Of a stretch of DNA of 64,000 nt, positions 31,057 to 40,985 are shown one piece after another. Numbering within the stretch: the first letter of the stretch is position 1; the number at the start of each line of letters is the position of its first letter. Source of the DNA: Symbiodinium microadriaticum (Eukaryota > Sar > Dinophyceae > Suessiales > Symbiodiniaceae); assembly GCA_001939145.1 (NCBI GenBank), contig LSRX01000070.1, positions 1,206,527 through 1,270,526 of the forward strand. The letters are read 5' to 3'. The notes beneath the pieces were generated by a model. The model was given only the letters and a program-made list of their open reading frames with translations, was not told where the DNA came from and did not search any database. The position numbers and the translations under genes were made by a program.

Positions 31057-34000
31057 GAGGGCCCAATCATGAACCTGGCGAGGACATCCAATTCTTTGAC
31101 TTACGTGCTGCCACTTTCAACGTCTTGTCTCTTGGCAAGCCCAAGGATGCCCGTCCTGAATTCGAGGTCACACAAGGACTAGCCTACCAGCCTGCCCGTG
31201 CAGCGCTTTTAGCTGATCAGCTACTTGCGCACAACATCCACGTTGCGTTCTTGCAGGAAACGCGTGCAGATGCGGGCTCCACCCGTGTCGGCAGGTACCT
31301 TAGGTATGCCTCGGGTGCCGAACGCGGCCAGTTCGGTACCGAAATTTGGGTTCGTGAACACCACCAAGTCCTGGGTCCCGCTACCAAGTCTCCAGGAGGC
31401 ACACTCTTCGATAAAGCCTCCTTTGTCATGGTCTATTCAGACGTACGCCGTCTTTTCCTCCGCTTCTCCAGTGGTAGACTCTCCCTTCTGCTTGTCGCTT
31501 TGCATAGCCCACACCGAGCCACGGAGCAGAGTCTTATTTCAGGTTGGTGGCAGGAAACACGTACCTTACTTCAGGCCCACGTTAGGCAATCCTGCCTTCT
31601 GATCGGAGGTGACTTGAACGCGTCCCTGGGCGGAGTTACTTCCACCCATGTCGGTGGCGTTGCTGCGGAAGATGAGGATCTCCCGGGCAGCTGGGTGCAC
31701 GACATTGCCAAGAAATTTGGCCTTTTCCTGCCAGCCACCTTTACAGACTGCCACTCGGGACAGTCTTACACCTACACTCAAAAGAAAGGTGGAGCCCACT
31801 GCCGCCCTGACTTCCTGCTCGTGCCCGTTGCGTGGGCCCATGCACGAGTCGCCTCTTGGTGTGAGCCTGCCATCCAGGCTGGTCACTCCACCCCTGACCA
31901 CGTGGCGGCTTGTGCTGCGGTGCAGTTCCGCTCCCTTGCCAAACCTGCGGGGATTAGACACGTCAAGCGCAGAATCAGAGCCGCTGATATTTGCGCACCA
32001 GAAAATTATGATGCGATAACACAGGTTTTTCGCAGTGTTCCACGTGTGCCATGGAGGGTATCTGTGCACGCACATGCTGCGATTCTTACCCAACATGTTC
32101 AGGCAGGCCTTCAGCGTGTGACAGGGCCACAAGCTGCCCGACCGCATCATGCCTATCTGTCCGAGGACACTTGGCAGCTACAGAAGGCCGTGTCCAAACT
32201 TCGAAGACAATTCCACCAGCTCAGCCACCGTCTTCACTGCTGTGATTTGGCTGCTAGCTTCTGTGCCTGGGCGAGAGGCCTGCCCCTTCGAGCTATCTTT
32301 TTCTCAAGCTGTCGTTGGCAAGCCCAAGCTGAACGTGCACGACAGGCTATGCACCTGGCGCTCACTGAGCAATGTAAGTCGCTTCGCAAAGCCTGCCGAC
32401 GCGACCGGGATGTGTACATAGGCCAGCTTGCTGAAACAATCTCCAAGGCACCGTCCAAAGATGCCTTTGCAGCCTACCATGCTATTTTAGCGCATCGACG
32501 GAAAAAAGTTTGTGCACCCGACCCTCTGCCTCAGGTTCTGGATGCGCAAGGCGAGGTGTGCCCAGATGCGTCTAGCATGCACCGCCGTTGGCGAGAGCAT
32601 TTCGCAGCATTGGAGGGTGGACAGGACACGACCTTCCGTCATATTGCTGACCAAGCTACGTCGGACGTGGTTGGCCTGCAGCCTATTCACCCACCTGCCA
32701 TCTCTGATGTACCGAGCTTCCCAGACTTGTGTCGGGTTTTGGCAGCGACCAAGGTAGGCAAGGCATCGGGCATGGATTCTATCCCTGCCGAAATTAACCG
32801 TGCCTTCACACAAGAGGTTGCTGAGGTGCTCTTTCCGATTCTGCTGAAGTTTTTATGGCGCGGGACTGAACCGGTGGGCTACAAAGGTGGGCAAGCCATC
32901 ATCATGTACAAAGGACGCGGTCAGACTTCTGCATGCGCCTCCTACCGTTCTATCTTGTTGATGAACACGTGGGCTAAAACCCTGCATCAGGCAGTTAGGC
33001 CGCTGATACGCGACGTTTTTGAGCAGTCAGCCCCTGCGCTCCAATTGGGTGGGCGTAGTGGATGTTCTGTAACCTTTGGTTCTCACATCCTACGGGGACT
33101 TTTCAGGTGTGCTCACAGAGACAACACTCCGGCTTTCGTGCTCTTCGCGGATATTTCCGCAGCTTTTTACAGTGCGTTGGTCCAGTTGGTTGCGCATTCA
33201 CCTAGCACCACTTCTACTGATGGCCTTCGGATTGCCTTGCAGGGCCTTTCACTCCCTGGTGATGTCGTTGACGAGTTGCGGACTCTCCTTCAGGAGCCGT
33301 CTGCCTTGGCCCAATCCTCTGCCTCGCCGTGGCTGGAACGCCTGGCTGCCCACATCGGTGAGCGGAATTGGTTTGTTATAGCCGGGGATACAATACCCAT
33401 TGCCACGGGCAGGGGCACCAGACCAGGTAGTAGTTGGGCAGGCGTTCTTTTCGCACTGTTAATGCCCAAAGTTTTGCGCAAGCTTGACGCGCTCCTCTTT
33501 GCACATGGGATTGCGCCTGTGCGGCCTACATTTTCTTGGGACGGCACTCAGTCTTTAGCCCCTTGCATCGGTGATGCTACAGGTATTCCCGTGGATGAGG
33601 TAGTATGGGCCGATGACATTGCTTTTCCAAGGCTCTGTCCGGCGGTCGCGGCCCTCGCGTGCGCTGTTCGTGCCGAAGCCACAGCGCTTACTGAGGCATT
33701 TCTGTTCTTCGGTTTCCGGCTGGCCTTTGGCGAACACAAGACGGCTGCGGTCATTTCGGTGTGTGGGCCTGGCAGTCGAGCTGTGAAACGTTCTCTCTAC
33801 GCGCACGATGGCTTGCAAGGACAACTACCAATCCTCTTCGAACATTTGGAGGCTATGAAGTTGCCATTGCCTCCCAAGTACAAACACCTTGGCTTCCTCC
33901 AGACTCCCACCGGCTCCATCCTCGAAGAGATCCGCCACCGCGCGGCTCTCGCGCGGAGCACATACCACGAGGCCAGACGTAAAGTCTACAAGTCCAAGGC

Positions 34001-35462
34001 GATCTCACTTGCGCGTAAATCCACCCTTCTTGCCACGACGGTGCTCCCGAAGCTTCTGCAAGGCGCGGGAGCTTGGCCGCCTCTCAATAAGCGTGAGCAC
34101 CAGGCATATGCGGGGGCTGTATGGGGCTTTTATAGGGGTATTTTGGGGGTGCACCGTGATATGGACCAACGCATCACGGCTTCCACTTGCTTCTCGCTCC
34201 TCCAATTGCCAGATCCAGACACCTTACTCCGCCTCACGCGCCTTTCTTATCTGGCACAGCTCATTCGATCAGGGCCTGACACGCTCTGGGCAATTGTGCG
34301 TGCCGACAGGCCATACGCTGACATGCTGTCAGATGACCTTGTCTGGCTTTATGCTTGGGTATGGAATACCTGTAGTTTGCCGAACCCTGCTGACCACTGG
34401 GATGCGTGGCACTCCTTTATCAAAGCCTTCCCCAACCGCTTCAAAGGTCTGTGCAAGCGAGCACGTGCCCTCTCTATCAGCCAGCATACGGTCATCGCTG
34501 CCTTCGACAATCTGCATTGTGCCTTGGCAGATCTTTCAGGCTCCCGTGCCCCTGTGCACGGTGCCCTCCAAACGCCGCACACCGAGATCTGCCTGCCCTG
34601 CAAGCGCAGTTTCCCCAGCAGAGTCTCATGGGCGGGTCATGCGGCCAGGTGCCATGGGTACCGTTCAAGGTCTTTCCTATTGCCTGAGGACCGCATCTGT
34701 CGTACATGTGCCAAGGTCTTCGCAACAGTTGGCCGACTGCGTAGACACTTGACTGCGGCCCCGCGGTGTCTCGCCCGCTGGGGCGTTTTTCAGCCCTCTG
34801 CTGCAGCCTCTCGGTACCAGCCGCATGCCATGGCCCCGCCCACCGTTGTTCCGGGGCACACGGTACCACCGCCCGCCTTTGATTTTTCGCCCACTGTTTC
34901 CAGTACACTCCTCGAGGCCTTGAAAGCCTTGTGTGACTGCACTGAAGACGAGGTCTGGGAGGTTTTGGAAAGCCACATTGAGCCGTTGCAAACACTCAGA
35001 GCTACAGTCATGCGCTGGAAAGATGATGGGCCATTTTCGGCATGGCGCTCTGAAACGGCTGACAATATGTTGCTTTTGTTGGACCCAGAGGTTGTGGCTG
35101 AATCCAGGCAACCAGCTACGGACAAGGCAGGTCAACAGCCGGCGCTGCACCCCACTTGGTCGCAGCTTTGCCGTATCCCGATGACCCACTCGGGTCCATG
35201 TGCCAGCAGGTCCCTAGAACCACCACCGCACCACATCCTGTGCCACTACCAGCATCAGAGCCTGACTGTACGCCAAGCTATTGCTTACGCCACCTGGGTC
35301 GAGGCTGCTTGTGATATGTGTGCGAGTTGTGCCGTGCTTGCTGCGCAGCAGCCGGTGACCATCCACTGCCCTGGACTGCAAACCGCTCTCGGCCCTGCTC
35401 TGCACTGGCTGATTGACTGTGGTTTCCTAGTACAGGAGCATGGATTGTCTTCCATGCCATGA
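31053..35462 (+). CDS. Retrotransposon endonuclease-reverse transcriptase-zinc finger protein
   Basis: The 1469-residue product starts at an ATG that overlaps the previous stop (ATGA). Residues 15-292 are an AP-type endonuclease of the EEP fold: N23, E69, GGDLNA (185-190), RPDFLL (251-256) and PDH (281-283). Residues about 560-950 are reverse transcriptase: GKASGMDSIPAE (569-580), FADISAAFYS (motif A, D700), RGTRPGSSWAG (motif B), WADD (motif C, D854 and D855) and YKHLGF (943-948). A thumb/connection region follows. Near the C-terminus are a C2H2 finger (C1180, C1183, H1196, H1201) and a CCHC-type one (C1216, C1219, H1232, C1239), then about 230 residues I do not recognise. The enzyme would nick target DNA and copy element RNA onto it. 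All catalytic residues look intact. The endonuclease and RT calls are firm. Confidence 0.95.
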   Translation: MRGPNHEPGEDIQFFDLRAATFNVLSLGKPKDARPEFEVTQGLAYQPARAALLADQLLAHNIHVAFLQETRADAGSTRVGRYLRYASGAERGQFGTEIWVREHHQVLGPATKSPGGTLFDKASFVMVYSDVRRLFLRFSSGRLSLLLVALHSPHRATEQSLISGWWQETRTLLQAHVRQSCLLIGGDLNASLGGVTSTHVGGVAAEDEDLPGSWVHDIAKKFGLFLPATFTDCHSGQSYTYTQKKGGAHCRPDFLLVPVAWAHARVASWCEPAIQAGHSTPDHVAACAAVQFRSLAKPAGIRHVKRRIRAADICAPENYDAITQVFRSVPRVPWRVSVHAHAAILTQHVQAGLQRVTGPQAARPHHAYLSEDTWQLQKAVSKLRRQFHQLSHRLHCCDLAASFCAWARGLPLRAIFFSSCRWQAQAERARQAMHLALTEQCKSLRKACRRDRDVYIGQLAETISKAPSKDAFAAYHAILAHRRKKVCAPDPLPQVLDAQGEVCPDASSMHRRWREHFAALEGGQDTTFRHIADQATSDVVGLQPIHPPAISDVPSFPDLCRVLAATKVGKASGMDSIPAEINRAFTQEVAEVLFPILLKFLWRGTEPVGYKGGQAIIMYKGRGQTSACASYRSILLMNTWAKTLHQAVRPLIRDVFEQSAPALQLGGRSGCSVTFGSHILRGLFRCAHRDNTPAFVLFADISAAFYSALVQLVAHSPSTTSTDGLRIALQGLSLPGDVVDELRTLLQEPSALAQSSASPWLERLAAHIGERNWFVIAGDTIPIATGRGTRPGSSWAGVLFALLMPKVLRKLDALLFAHGIAPVRPTFSWDGTQSLAPCIGDATGIPVDEVVWADDIAFPRLCPAVAALACAVRAEATALTEAFLFFGFRLAFGEHKTAAVISVCGPGSRAVKRSLYAHDGLQGQLPILFEHLEAMKLPLPPKYKHLGFLQTPTGSILEEIRHRAALARSTYHEARRKVYKSKAISLARKSTLLATTVLPKLLQGAGAWPPLNKREHQAYAGAVWGFYRGILGVHRDMDQRITASTCFSLLQLPDPDTLLRLTRLSYLAQLIRSGPDTLWAIVRADRPYADMLSDDLVWLYAWVWNTCSLPNPADHWDAWHSFIKAFPNRFKGLCKRARALSISQHTVIAAFDNLHCALADLSGSRAPVHGALQTPHTEICLPCKRSFPSRVSWAGHAARCHGYRSRSFLLPEDRICRTCAKVFATVGRLRRHLTAAPRCLARWGVFQPSAAASRYQPHAMAPPTVVPGHTVPPPAFDFSPTVSSTLLEALKALCDCTEDEVWEVLESHIEPLQTLRATVMRWKDDGPFSAWRSETADNMLLLLDPEVVAESRQPATDKAGQQPALHPTWSQLCRIPMTHSGPCASRSLEPPPHHILCHYQHQSLTVRQAIAYATWVEAACDMCASCAVLAAQQPVTIHCPGLQTALGPALHWLIDCGFLVQEHGLSSMP

Positions 35463-35543
35463 TGTATCACCCGTTTCACCAGAATTCAAATGCGAGGCGA
35501 GCGTCCGGAGAGGACTCTACCGCTTGGGAATGGAAAAAAAAAT
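35463..35543 (+). other. Retrotransposon 3' untranslated region and A-run
   Basis: About 80 bases follow the stop codon and end in nine A residues, then TGG and the TAGG array. A short 3' tail with a terminal A-run is typical of target-primed reverse transcription. Confidence 0.75.
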
Positions 35544-35655
35544 GGTAGGTAGGTAGGTAGGTAGGTAGGTAGGTAGGTAGGTAGGTATGATATATGTGTA
35601 CACACAATTTATGTGTGTATATCTACATATATATATATATATACATACATCCATA
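35544..35655. repeat. (TAGG)n array at the 3' edge of the retrotransposon, then (TA)n
   Basis: About eleven perfect TAGG/GGTA units run to about 35586. An AT-rich stretch with a TA run near 35625-35645 follows. It matches the tetranucleotide at the 5' edge. Confidence 0.95.
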
Positions 35656-35659
35656 CACC

Positions 35660-37757
35660 TATACATTGACAGAAACCCCGCTACATGGGGCTTCTGGGCT
35701 TCGAGGAAAAGCCACCGCCAGAAGCGCCTGGAGGTCTGCACTGGAGACCTGGAGATTTCGCACTTTCGGGCTGGGCCGGGTGTCGTAGGGTTCAGGGCTT
35801 AGGGTTCAGGGTTTTGGGGCTGGGTGTGCTAGAGCCCCTTATTTTCTTTTTTTTGTTTGGGGTTTAGGCATGGAGCCCTTTCTGTAGGATTTGGGGCTTT
35901 AGGGTTTAGGCGCCATAGAGGGATCAGGGTTTAGGGTTGAGCACTGGGGGAAGAATTGTTCATGGGGTCTTTGGTTGGTTAACCATCAGATTGGGGGTTC
36001 TTGAATGTGTTCAATATTATTGGAGACGAGAAAGGGGTGTCGGGCATCATGATTAATGATCCAGACCTCTTCTATTTTGCTCTGCGGATGCATTGCTCCT
36101 TCCGGTTGTGTCTCGCCAGTTAAAGACAAAGATTTGATTAAACTAAAGATGCTCAGTGCCAAACAGGCGCCCACAAGTAACCCAAGAACCCAAAACAATT
36201 GACAACAACATCTCAGCCCGCGGTATGCAAGTAAAATGAAGGGGACGCAGGTTCAAGATGTGAGGAGGTTTGCGTGGGCAAGCCCCAGTGGGACTGGCGG
36301 CAGCCCACGAAATCGGGCATGCTGCATCGAAACACGTCATGTCGACCAGCTGTAGCTCCTTTAATTGCAGTCGCTGCATCGCAAATGATGTTGAATGCCG
36401 CTTGAAAGCGGGAGGAGATGGCGCCATAAGGTCGAAACCCCAACACACTTCGATCGGATCTTGCGCATTCTTGGACCAGATTCTCGAAAGTCGAGTCCGT
36501 TCTTTTTGGGGGGCTCCCAATAGAGGATGAACCGGAATCCCATGTACATACAACACCCTAAACTCCTCAACCCAAATCTTGAACCATCTAAAACCCTCCG
36601 CACCGCCTTAAAGCCTCAACCAGAACCACGGCATAACCCTTGAAGCCACAAAGTGCTAAGCAAATATATCCGGGGCAGTCAGCTGCCGCAGAACTTCCCA
36701 AATCGTGAAACAAGCCGAAGCCCCAGGCTCCTAAACCTTAATCCCCAATGCTGGGTAGACTCCTTTTTACATTTTGGTAGACTCCTAAACCCCAAAACCT
36801 CCTAACCCTACATCCATGTAGAGTACATGTTGCAGATCGCTGAAAATCTGACAGGAACCCGGAAACTCGCAGAATTTCAAAGCGCACCTCGAGGCAGCAC
36901 CTCGAGGAAGCTGTAGCGGAGGAACCACCTCGGGGCGTGACCTGGTCGCAGAAAGGACTTTGGGATGTGGGGCTTCCGAGCTCCGGCAAGCTTGGGGTTT
37001 CGGGTTTTTGCGGGTTTTGGGGGTTAGGGTTTCGGGATTTAGCAATTATTAGCAATTCATCATTCTAGGATCGGGCGGGGGGGTCAGGGCTTTAGTTTGT
37101 GGGGTGCTGTGCTGAAGGATCTATAGTATCTACGGGGTCTCAGGGTTTAGAGATCGATGATTCGGGATTTTGGAGTTTCAAGCTGATTGAAGCTTCCGGG
37201 ATTTGGCTTGCGGGACTGTATATTCGAGCTTACGGTTTTTGACGGCTTGGATCGTAAAATATCTTCACGATCATGCACAAGAAACGTGACGACACCCTGA
37301 CCACAATAGCATAGACAACGCCCATATAAGAATCGTGCTTGTGACAGCCGTAGTACCAAAACCGGAAACAGGTAGAATGCCCACTCAAACTAACAGCAGC
37401 GGGGAGCATTCGAACAATCTGAATCACATGCACAACACCATCAGGAACAAAACAGCTTCAAGCCAACACGGTTGCTTCTAACTCATGCTCCAGCAACTAC
37501 AACAAAGACGACACCAACGACAACGACACCGACGACAATACGAACCACCACGACGACGACGACGGGCGACGACGACCACAGCAACAACAAGGACATGAGC
37601 AGCATCAGCAGCTGCCAAAATACTTTGTGACATAACTCGGCTCCCCAGATTCCTACCACAACTGGAGGAACAACGAGCACCTCAGCGTTCGCCACCGGGT
37701 TTTCACAGCTCCGTTTGCTTGGTGCAAGTCTCCCGAATTTTGTTGCAGGACTTGGGC
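35660..37757. other. Non-coding stretch
   Basis: No recognisable gene. Telomere-like blocks lie at about 35786-35940 and 37019-37035, and a CAACGACG-type trinucleotide run at about 37495-37570. Its right end may hold the 3' untranslated region of the tail-anchored protein gene. Confidence 0.55.
35786..35940 (+). repeat. TTTAGGG telomere-like field
   Basis: Several ttaggg, tttaggg and ttcaggg motifs in plus orientation lie in two clusters, near 35786-35815 and 35895-35940. Confidence 0.7.
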
Positions 37758-38405
37758 TTAGAGGACCTGGGTCTTGCTGTCCCACGTTAGCTGGAAGAAG
37801 AAGATCAGAAGCACAAGGAGGACTCCGAGACCAGCGTAGAGCGGCCACATTGGCTCATCATCCTTGCTGTCTTCTGTGGTAGCCGTAGCAGCCGGGCTCT
37901 CAGCTGCGGGCTTCTCTGAAGCACTCGGAGTTGCAGGTGCGGCACTTCGGGCAGGCCGCCGGCGTAGCTCCTCTTTCTCATCTTTCTGTGGGATAATGTC
38001 ATCCTCTTCCTCGTTGAAGCGTGCCTTTCCTCGTTCAACCTTGTCCGGCTCCCGGCAGATCTCAATCCAGCAGAAGGCATCTTCGCCCACGATTGCAGGC
38101 ACGTTGCCGTTGAGCTGCTGTTCAGGCATCTCGCCACACCAGGCTAATCTGCTTCGATGGTTTTTTGGAACCGCCTCTAAGGCAAACTCGGGCATCAGCC
38201 GGGTCTTGGCTACTTGCCAGGCATATCTAAACCTGAACTCGCCAGGAAGCCCAAGCAAATTTGGAAAACGAGGCTTAGCTCCAAGGAACAAGCAACAACA
38301 AAAAAAGTATGAACAGAAAAAGACCAGGAAACAGGTACTCGAAGGCCAAGCCCCTTTCCGTTCTCTCCCAGCGGCCCTCGAAGATAACCCAATAAGGGGA
38401 TGCAC
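37758..38405 (-). CDS. Tail-anchored membrane protein, unknown function (probably an exon)
   Basis: The frame ends with a single strong membrane segment, WPLYAGLGVLLVLLIFFF, a few residues before the C-terminus. It is preceded by an acidic/basic stretch (EEEDDIIP, EKEELRRRP) and an Ala/Pro/Ser/Glu-rich linker. This is the layout of a tail-anchored protein with a cytosolic head. The first part of the frame (38405 to about 38290) is a pyrimidine-rich stretch followed by AG on the coding strand, so I think it is intron and that coding begins somewhere in 38290-38200. The head (near LMPEFALEAVP and EDAFCWIEI) matches no family I know. It may be the 3' exon of the gene whose 5' part is at 39069-38656; no decisive splice pair was found. 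Confidence 0.6.
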   Translation of the reverse strand: MHPLIGLSSRAAGRERKGAWPSSTCFLVFFCSYFFCCCLFLGAKPRFPNLLGLPGEFRFRYAWQVAKTRLMPEFALEAVPKNHRSRLAWCGEMPEQQLNGNVPAIVGEDAFCWIEICREPDKVERGKARFNEEEDDIIPQKDEKEELRRRPARSAAPATPSASEKPAAESPAATATTEDSKDDEPMWPLYAGLGVLLVLLIFFFQLTWDSKTQVL

Positions 38406-38652
38406 CAGACCCTGGGAGCGTCTGCTTCATGTAGAAGTGACCACAATCCTAAGACTCATTCAGACTTGCCTACTGGGACAACCGTAGAGCTCTTCGGAAG
38501 GCTCTGAGAAAGAGGGCTTCGGGAGGCGTGTGGTCTTGAATCGGCTGAGTGGGGCTACTGCTAGACAAGATTCCCCTTTTAGTGGGGGTTAGTGCATGTG
38601 GGTGATTTTCGTGCACCCTTCCATTCTTGTCAAGAGAAAGTTGCTGTGAGGC

Positions 38653-39069
38653 TCAGGGTTTTACGGGTTGCACAGAATTGGGCCCAGCATCGTAGAGTTT
38701 GATGGTGAACTCGACAGACCGAGTGCTAACTTCACACTCGCCAAAGAACTTTGCGCAAAGGCTTCCCTTGACCAGGGCCTTGGTCTTCTTGGGTTGGAAG
38801 CTTGGTGTCACAGCTCTCTCTGGCAAGCGGAACTTGATGACTTTCTCCTCAAAGCGAGTCTTTGTCTTAATCGCGACGAACTTCGGGATGTCGGAGTCCT
38901 CGTTGATCTGAACCTTCTCGATATGATCCGTGCCGATAACACCATATGCTGTCTCCTGCAACTCCTCAAAGGTCATGGGGCACTCAAAGGCCTTGCTTGC
39001 GACTTCGGCAATCTCCTCCACATGGGTCGGGACCCAGCTGACCTTCTTGATATCAATTTCGAAGTCCAT
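38653..39069 (-). CDS. Unknown small protein or 5' exon
   Basis: From the ATG at 39069 the frame runs 137 codons to a stop at about 38653-38655. The protein is charged and looks globular, with alternating hydrophobic and charged residues (start MDFEIDIKKVSWVPTHVEEI, later KFVAIKTKTRFEEKVIKF and SVEFTIKLYDAG). It has no signal peptide or membrane segment. The amino-acid pattern looks like real coding sequence. I recognise no family. A GTAAAA lies just before the stop in the coding direction and could be a 5' splice site, joining this to the tail-anchored exon downstream. The frame is also open seven codons upstream without an ATG. Confidence 0.55.
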   Translation of the reverse strand: MDFEIDIKKVSWVPTHVEEIAEVASKAFECPMTFEELQETAYGVIGTDHIEKVQINEDSDIPKFVAIKTKTRFEEKVIKFRLPERAVTPSFQPKKTKALVKGSLCAKFFGECEVSTRSVEFTIKLYDAGPNSVQPVKP

Positions 39070-40889
39070 GGCTACACGCCTGCTTTCCAACTGTGGTCTT
39101 GCATGCTGGCATAGATACCTGATGCGTGCCTACATCTGCAAAACTCGAAACTGTCTGTGCATTCGTAGCCATACAGTAGAGTACCGCTAGGCATCGTCAG
39201 CAAAATCGCTCTTCAAATGTGTACCCCACGAGTTCCTTCAAGGGGCCTTCAGAAGCCTCTGGTGGGCCTTTGAACCAGAGCGGCCGTTCAATGTGTGGCA
39301 ATGCCGGGCAGAGATGGGTCGAATAGATAATCATTTCCACTAGTAACTAGTATATACCCTCCCCAGCCCTACTGGGTCCTATTCACATGAGTGAGCTGCT
39401 CTTGCCAGGCTCCAAGCCGAACCCGAAACAAATCTAGCCTTGATCATCCTAAAGCATAAGCCTCTGTCCGAACAGACAGGAACTCTATTAAATACATGCA
39501 CACTTAGACGTGTTGTGTTCTCTCACTTACGGTCCCCTCAGCACCCCCACAGAGACAGGGGCCTTGATTTCTCAGAGCCTGTCAAACCCGGAGAACCTAC
39601 TCCCTCAGACAGGAGGCTCCTATGAAACCTTGTCCAAATGGCATAAGCCCATCCAAAACCTTTGAGCACCGGACAACACCACAAAGCCCTATAAAATCAG
39701 AAAGCCCTCTGTGGCCCCATGCCATAGAGTTCTGAGAGGGGAGGCCTCGAGGTGACGCCGGGCAACGCCAAGTTCCGTGGACTGCGCGGGGACCTTCGGA
39801 CAAGGTTCTTCCAAGGCTTCGGTGGTTCGTTCTAAGCGCCTTCTTGCCTCGCCTAGAAGTTCCGGCCTCTGGTCTGGAACTCGCTTCTTAGGTTTTGGGT
39901 TTGGGGTCTAGGGTTTCAGGTTTAGGGAAGCCATAATTAGGGCTAAAGGGTCTTAGAAGGCTCTACAAGGCCTTTATCGGGGTACTATAAGGGGCTCCGC
40001 CGGTTGTTTAAAGGTGTGAATAGGTCTTTTTCAAAGTTTTAAAACGTGAAACCAGGTGAAGCCTCCTACCTGTACTATGCAACGACAGGTGCAGGCAAGG
40101 TAGCAGTCAAAGTAGCGGCAGGTTTTAGGCTTTTGGGTCTGTGTTGGGCTTTAGTATGGCTTGGGCAGTCACCGGAAAAATTCGGCTCAGGGCCTCAACT
40201 CTCGCACTCGCACAGGGCCTCCACATGGCAGCCCACACTAACGGGCTTAATGTCCGGGGTCTGAAGCGGTCGTCCCAAACATAGTTCGAACTACCCTAAA
40301 GCTTGCACATGGGGGGCTAGAATGGGGACTGCGGAAGTATACACTCCCAAGCACAAGACTCAGAACCAGAGGTGGTGCTGCGACTAAGCACCAAGCGCCG
40401 GAATGCCCACTGTTCGATATCCACGATCCCTCGGCAGGTCCAACTCGAAGGTAGGGCCTTGTTACTAAAATAAGGAATTTGGTGTGGATTCTGGAATGAT
40501 CCTAGAAGGCACGGTTCTCTCCTGCCCATATTTGAAGCTTCTTCCAACCCAGTCGAGCCGTAAGAACAGAAAGTACTCCAAGTAGCTTAGGATGTAAAGG
40601 GCTAATAAGCTTTCGAGCCTCGGGTCGGTGTGCCCCGACTTTTGCATGGGTTGTTGTGCACGATGCTGCTCCTACCGTGCCACTCATGCAGGCGACTTCC
40701 GGTTCCTAAGCTGTCTGTAGTCAGACATGGCTGCAGGTTTCGCGAGTTGATTGAAGCGGTCAATTTTTTTGTATGCTGTTTCTGCAGCCACAGGACGTTC
40801 TTGCTGCATGCTGCTGCGAAGGTTACGCCGACGGCTACAGCTACGGATGCTTCTCCTTTTCCTGTTCTCCTGCTACTGCTACTGACTGC

Positions 40890-40985
40890 TGGTCCTCCTC
40901 CTGCTCCTCCTGAATCCTCCTCCTCCTCCTGCTCCTCCTGCTCCTCTTGCTCCTCTTGCTCCTCTTGCTGCTGCTGTGGCTACTG
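40890..40985. repeat. Pyrimidine-rich (CTC/CTG)n trinucleotide run
   Basis: Repeated ctcctgctcctcttgctcctc units. They read as Ser/Cys or Leu codons depending on frame, and no gene is recognised around them. Confidence 0.85.

Larger units (their letters stand above)
20857..35543 (+). mobile_element. About 14.7-kb non-LTR (LINE-like) retrotransposon inserted in a (TAGG)n array
   Basis: The element carries, in order, a gag-like ORF1 (21098-22225), a long coding region in three overlapping frames ending in RNase H (22237-31056), and an endonuclease-reverse transcriptase-zinc finger ORF (31053-35462). About 80 bases of 3' untranslated DNA end in nine A residues (35534-35542). No long terminal repeats are visible. 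The target duplication cannot be sized because both flanks are TAGG repeats. The RT, endonuclease and RNase H catalytic residues are all present, so the copy looks young, apart from two frame changes. Length and gene order are unusual for a LINE. The 5' edge is inferred from the end of the microsatellite and could be off by tens of bases. Confidence 0.85.

Noticed and set aside
33889..34752. Plus-strand open frame of 287 codons inside the RT ORF
   Set aside because: It is an out-of-frame shadow. The overlapping frame carries RT and zinc-finger motifs. Other internal frames at 31566-32150, 27711-28239 and 21744-22409 were dropped for the same reason.
20857..35543. Long multi-ORF element considered as a virus or an LTR retrotransposon
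   Set aside because: No terminal repeats, protease or integrase were seen. The AP endonuclease, RT type and 3' A-run fit a non-LTR element.
35544..35586. Regular repeat considered as a CRISPR array
   Set aside because: Units are perfect tetranucleotides with no spacers; it is a microsatellite.
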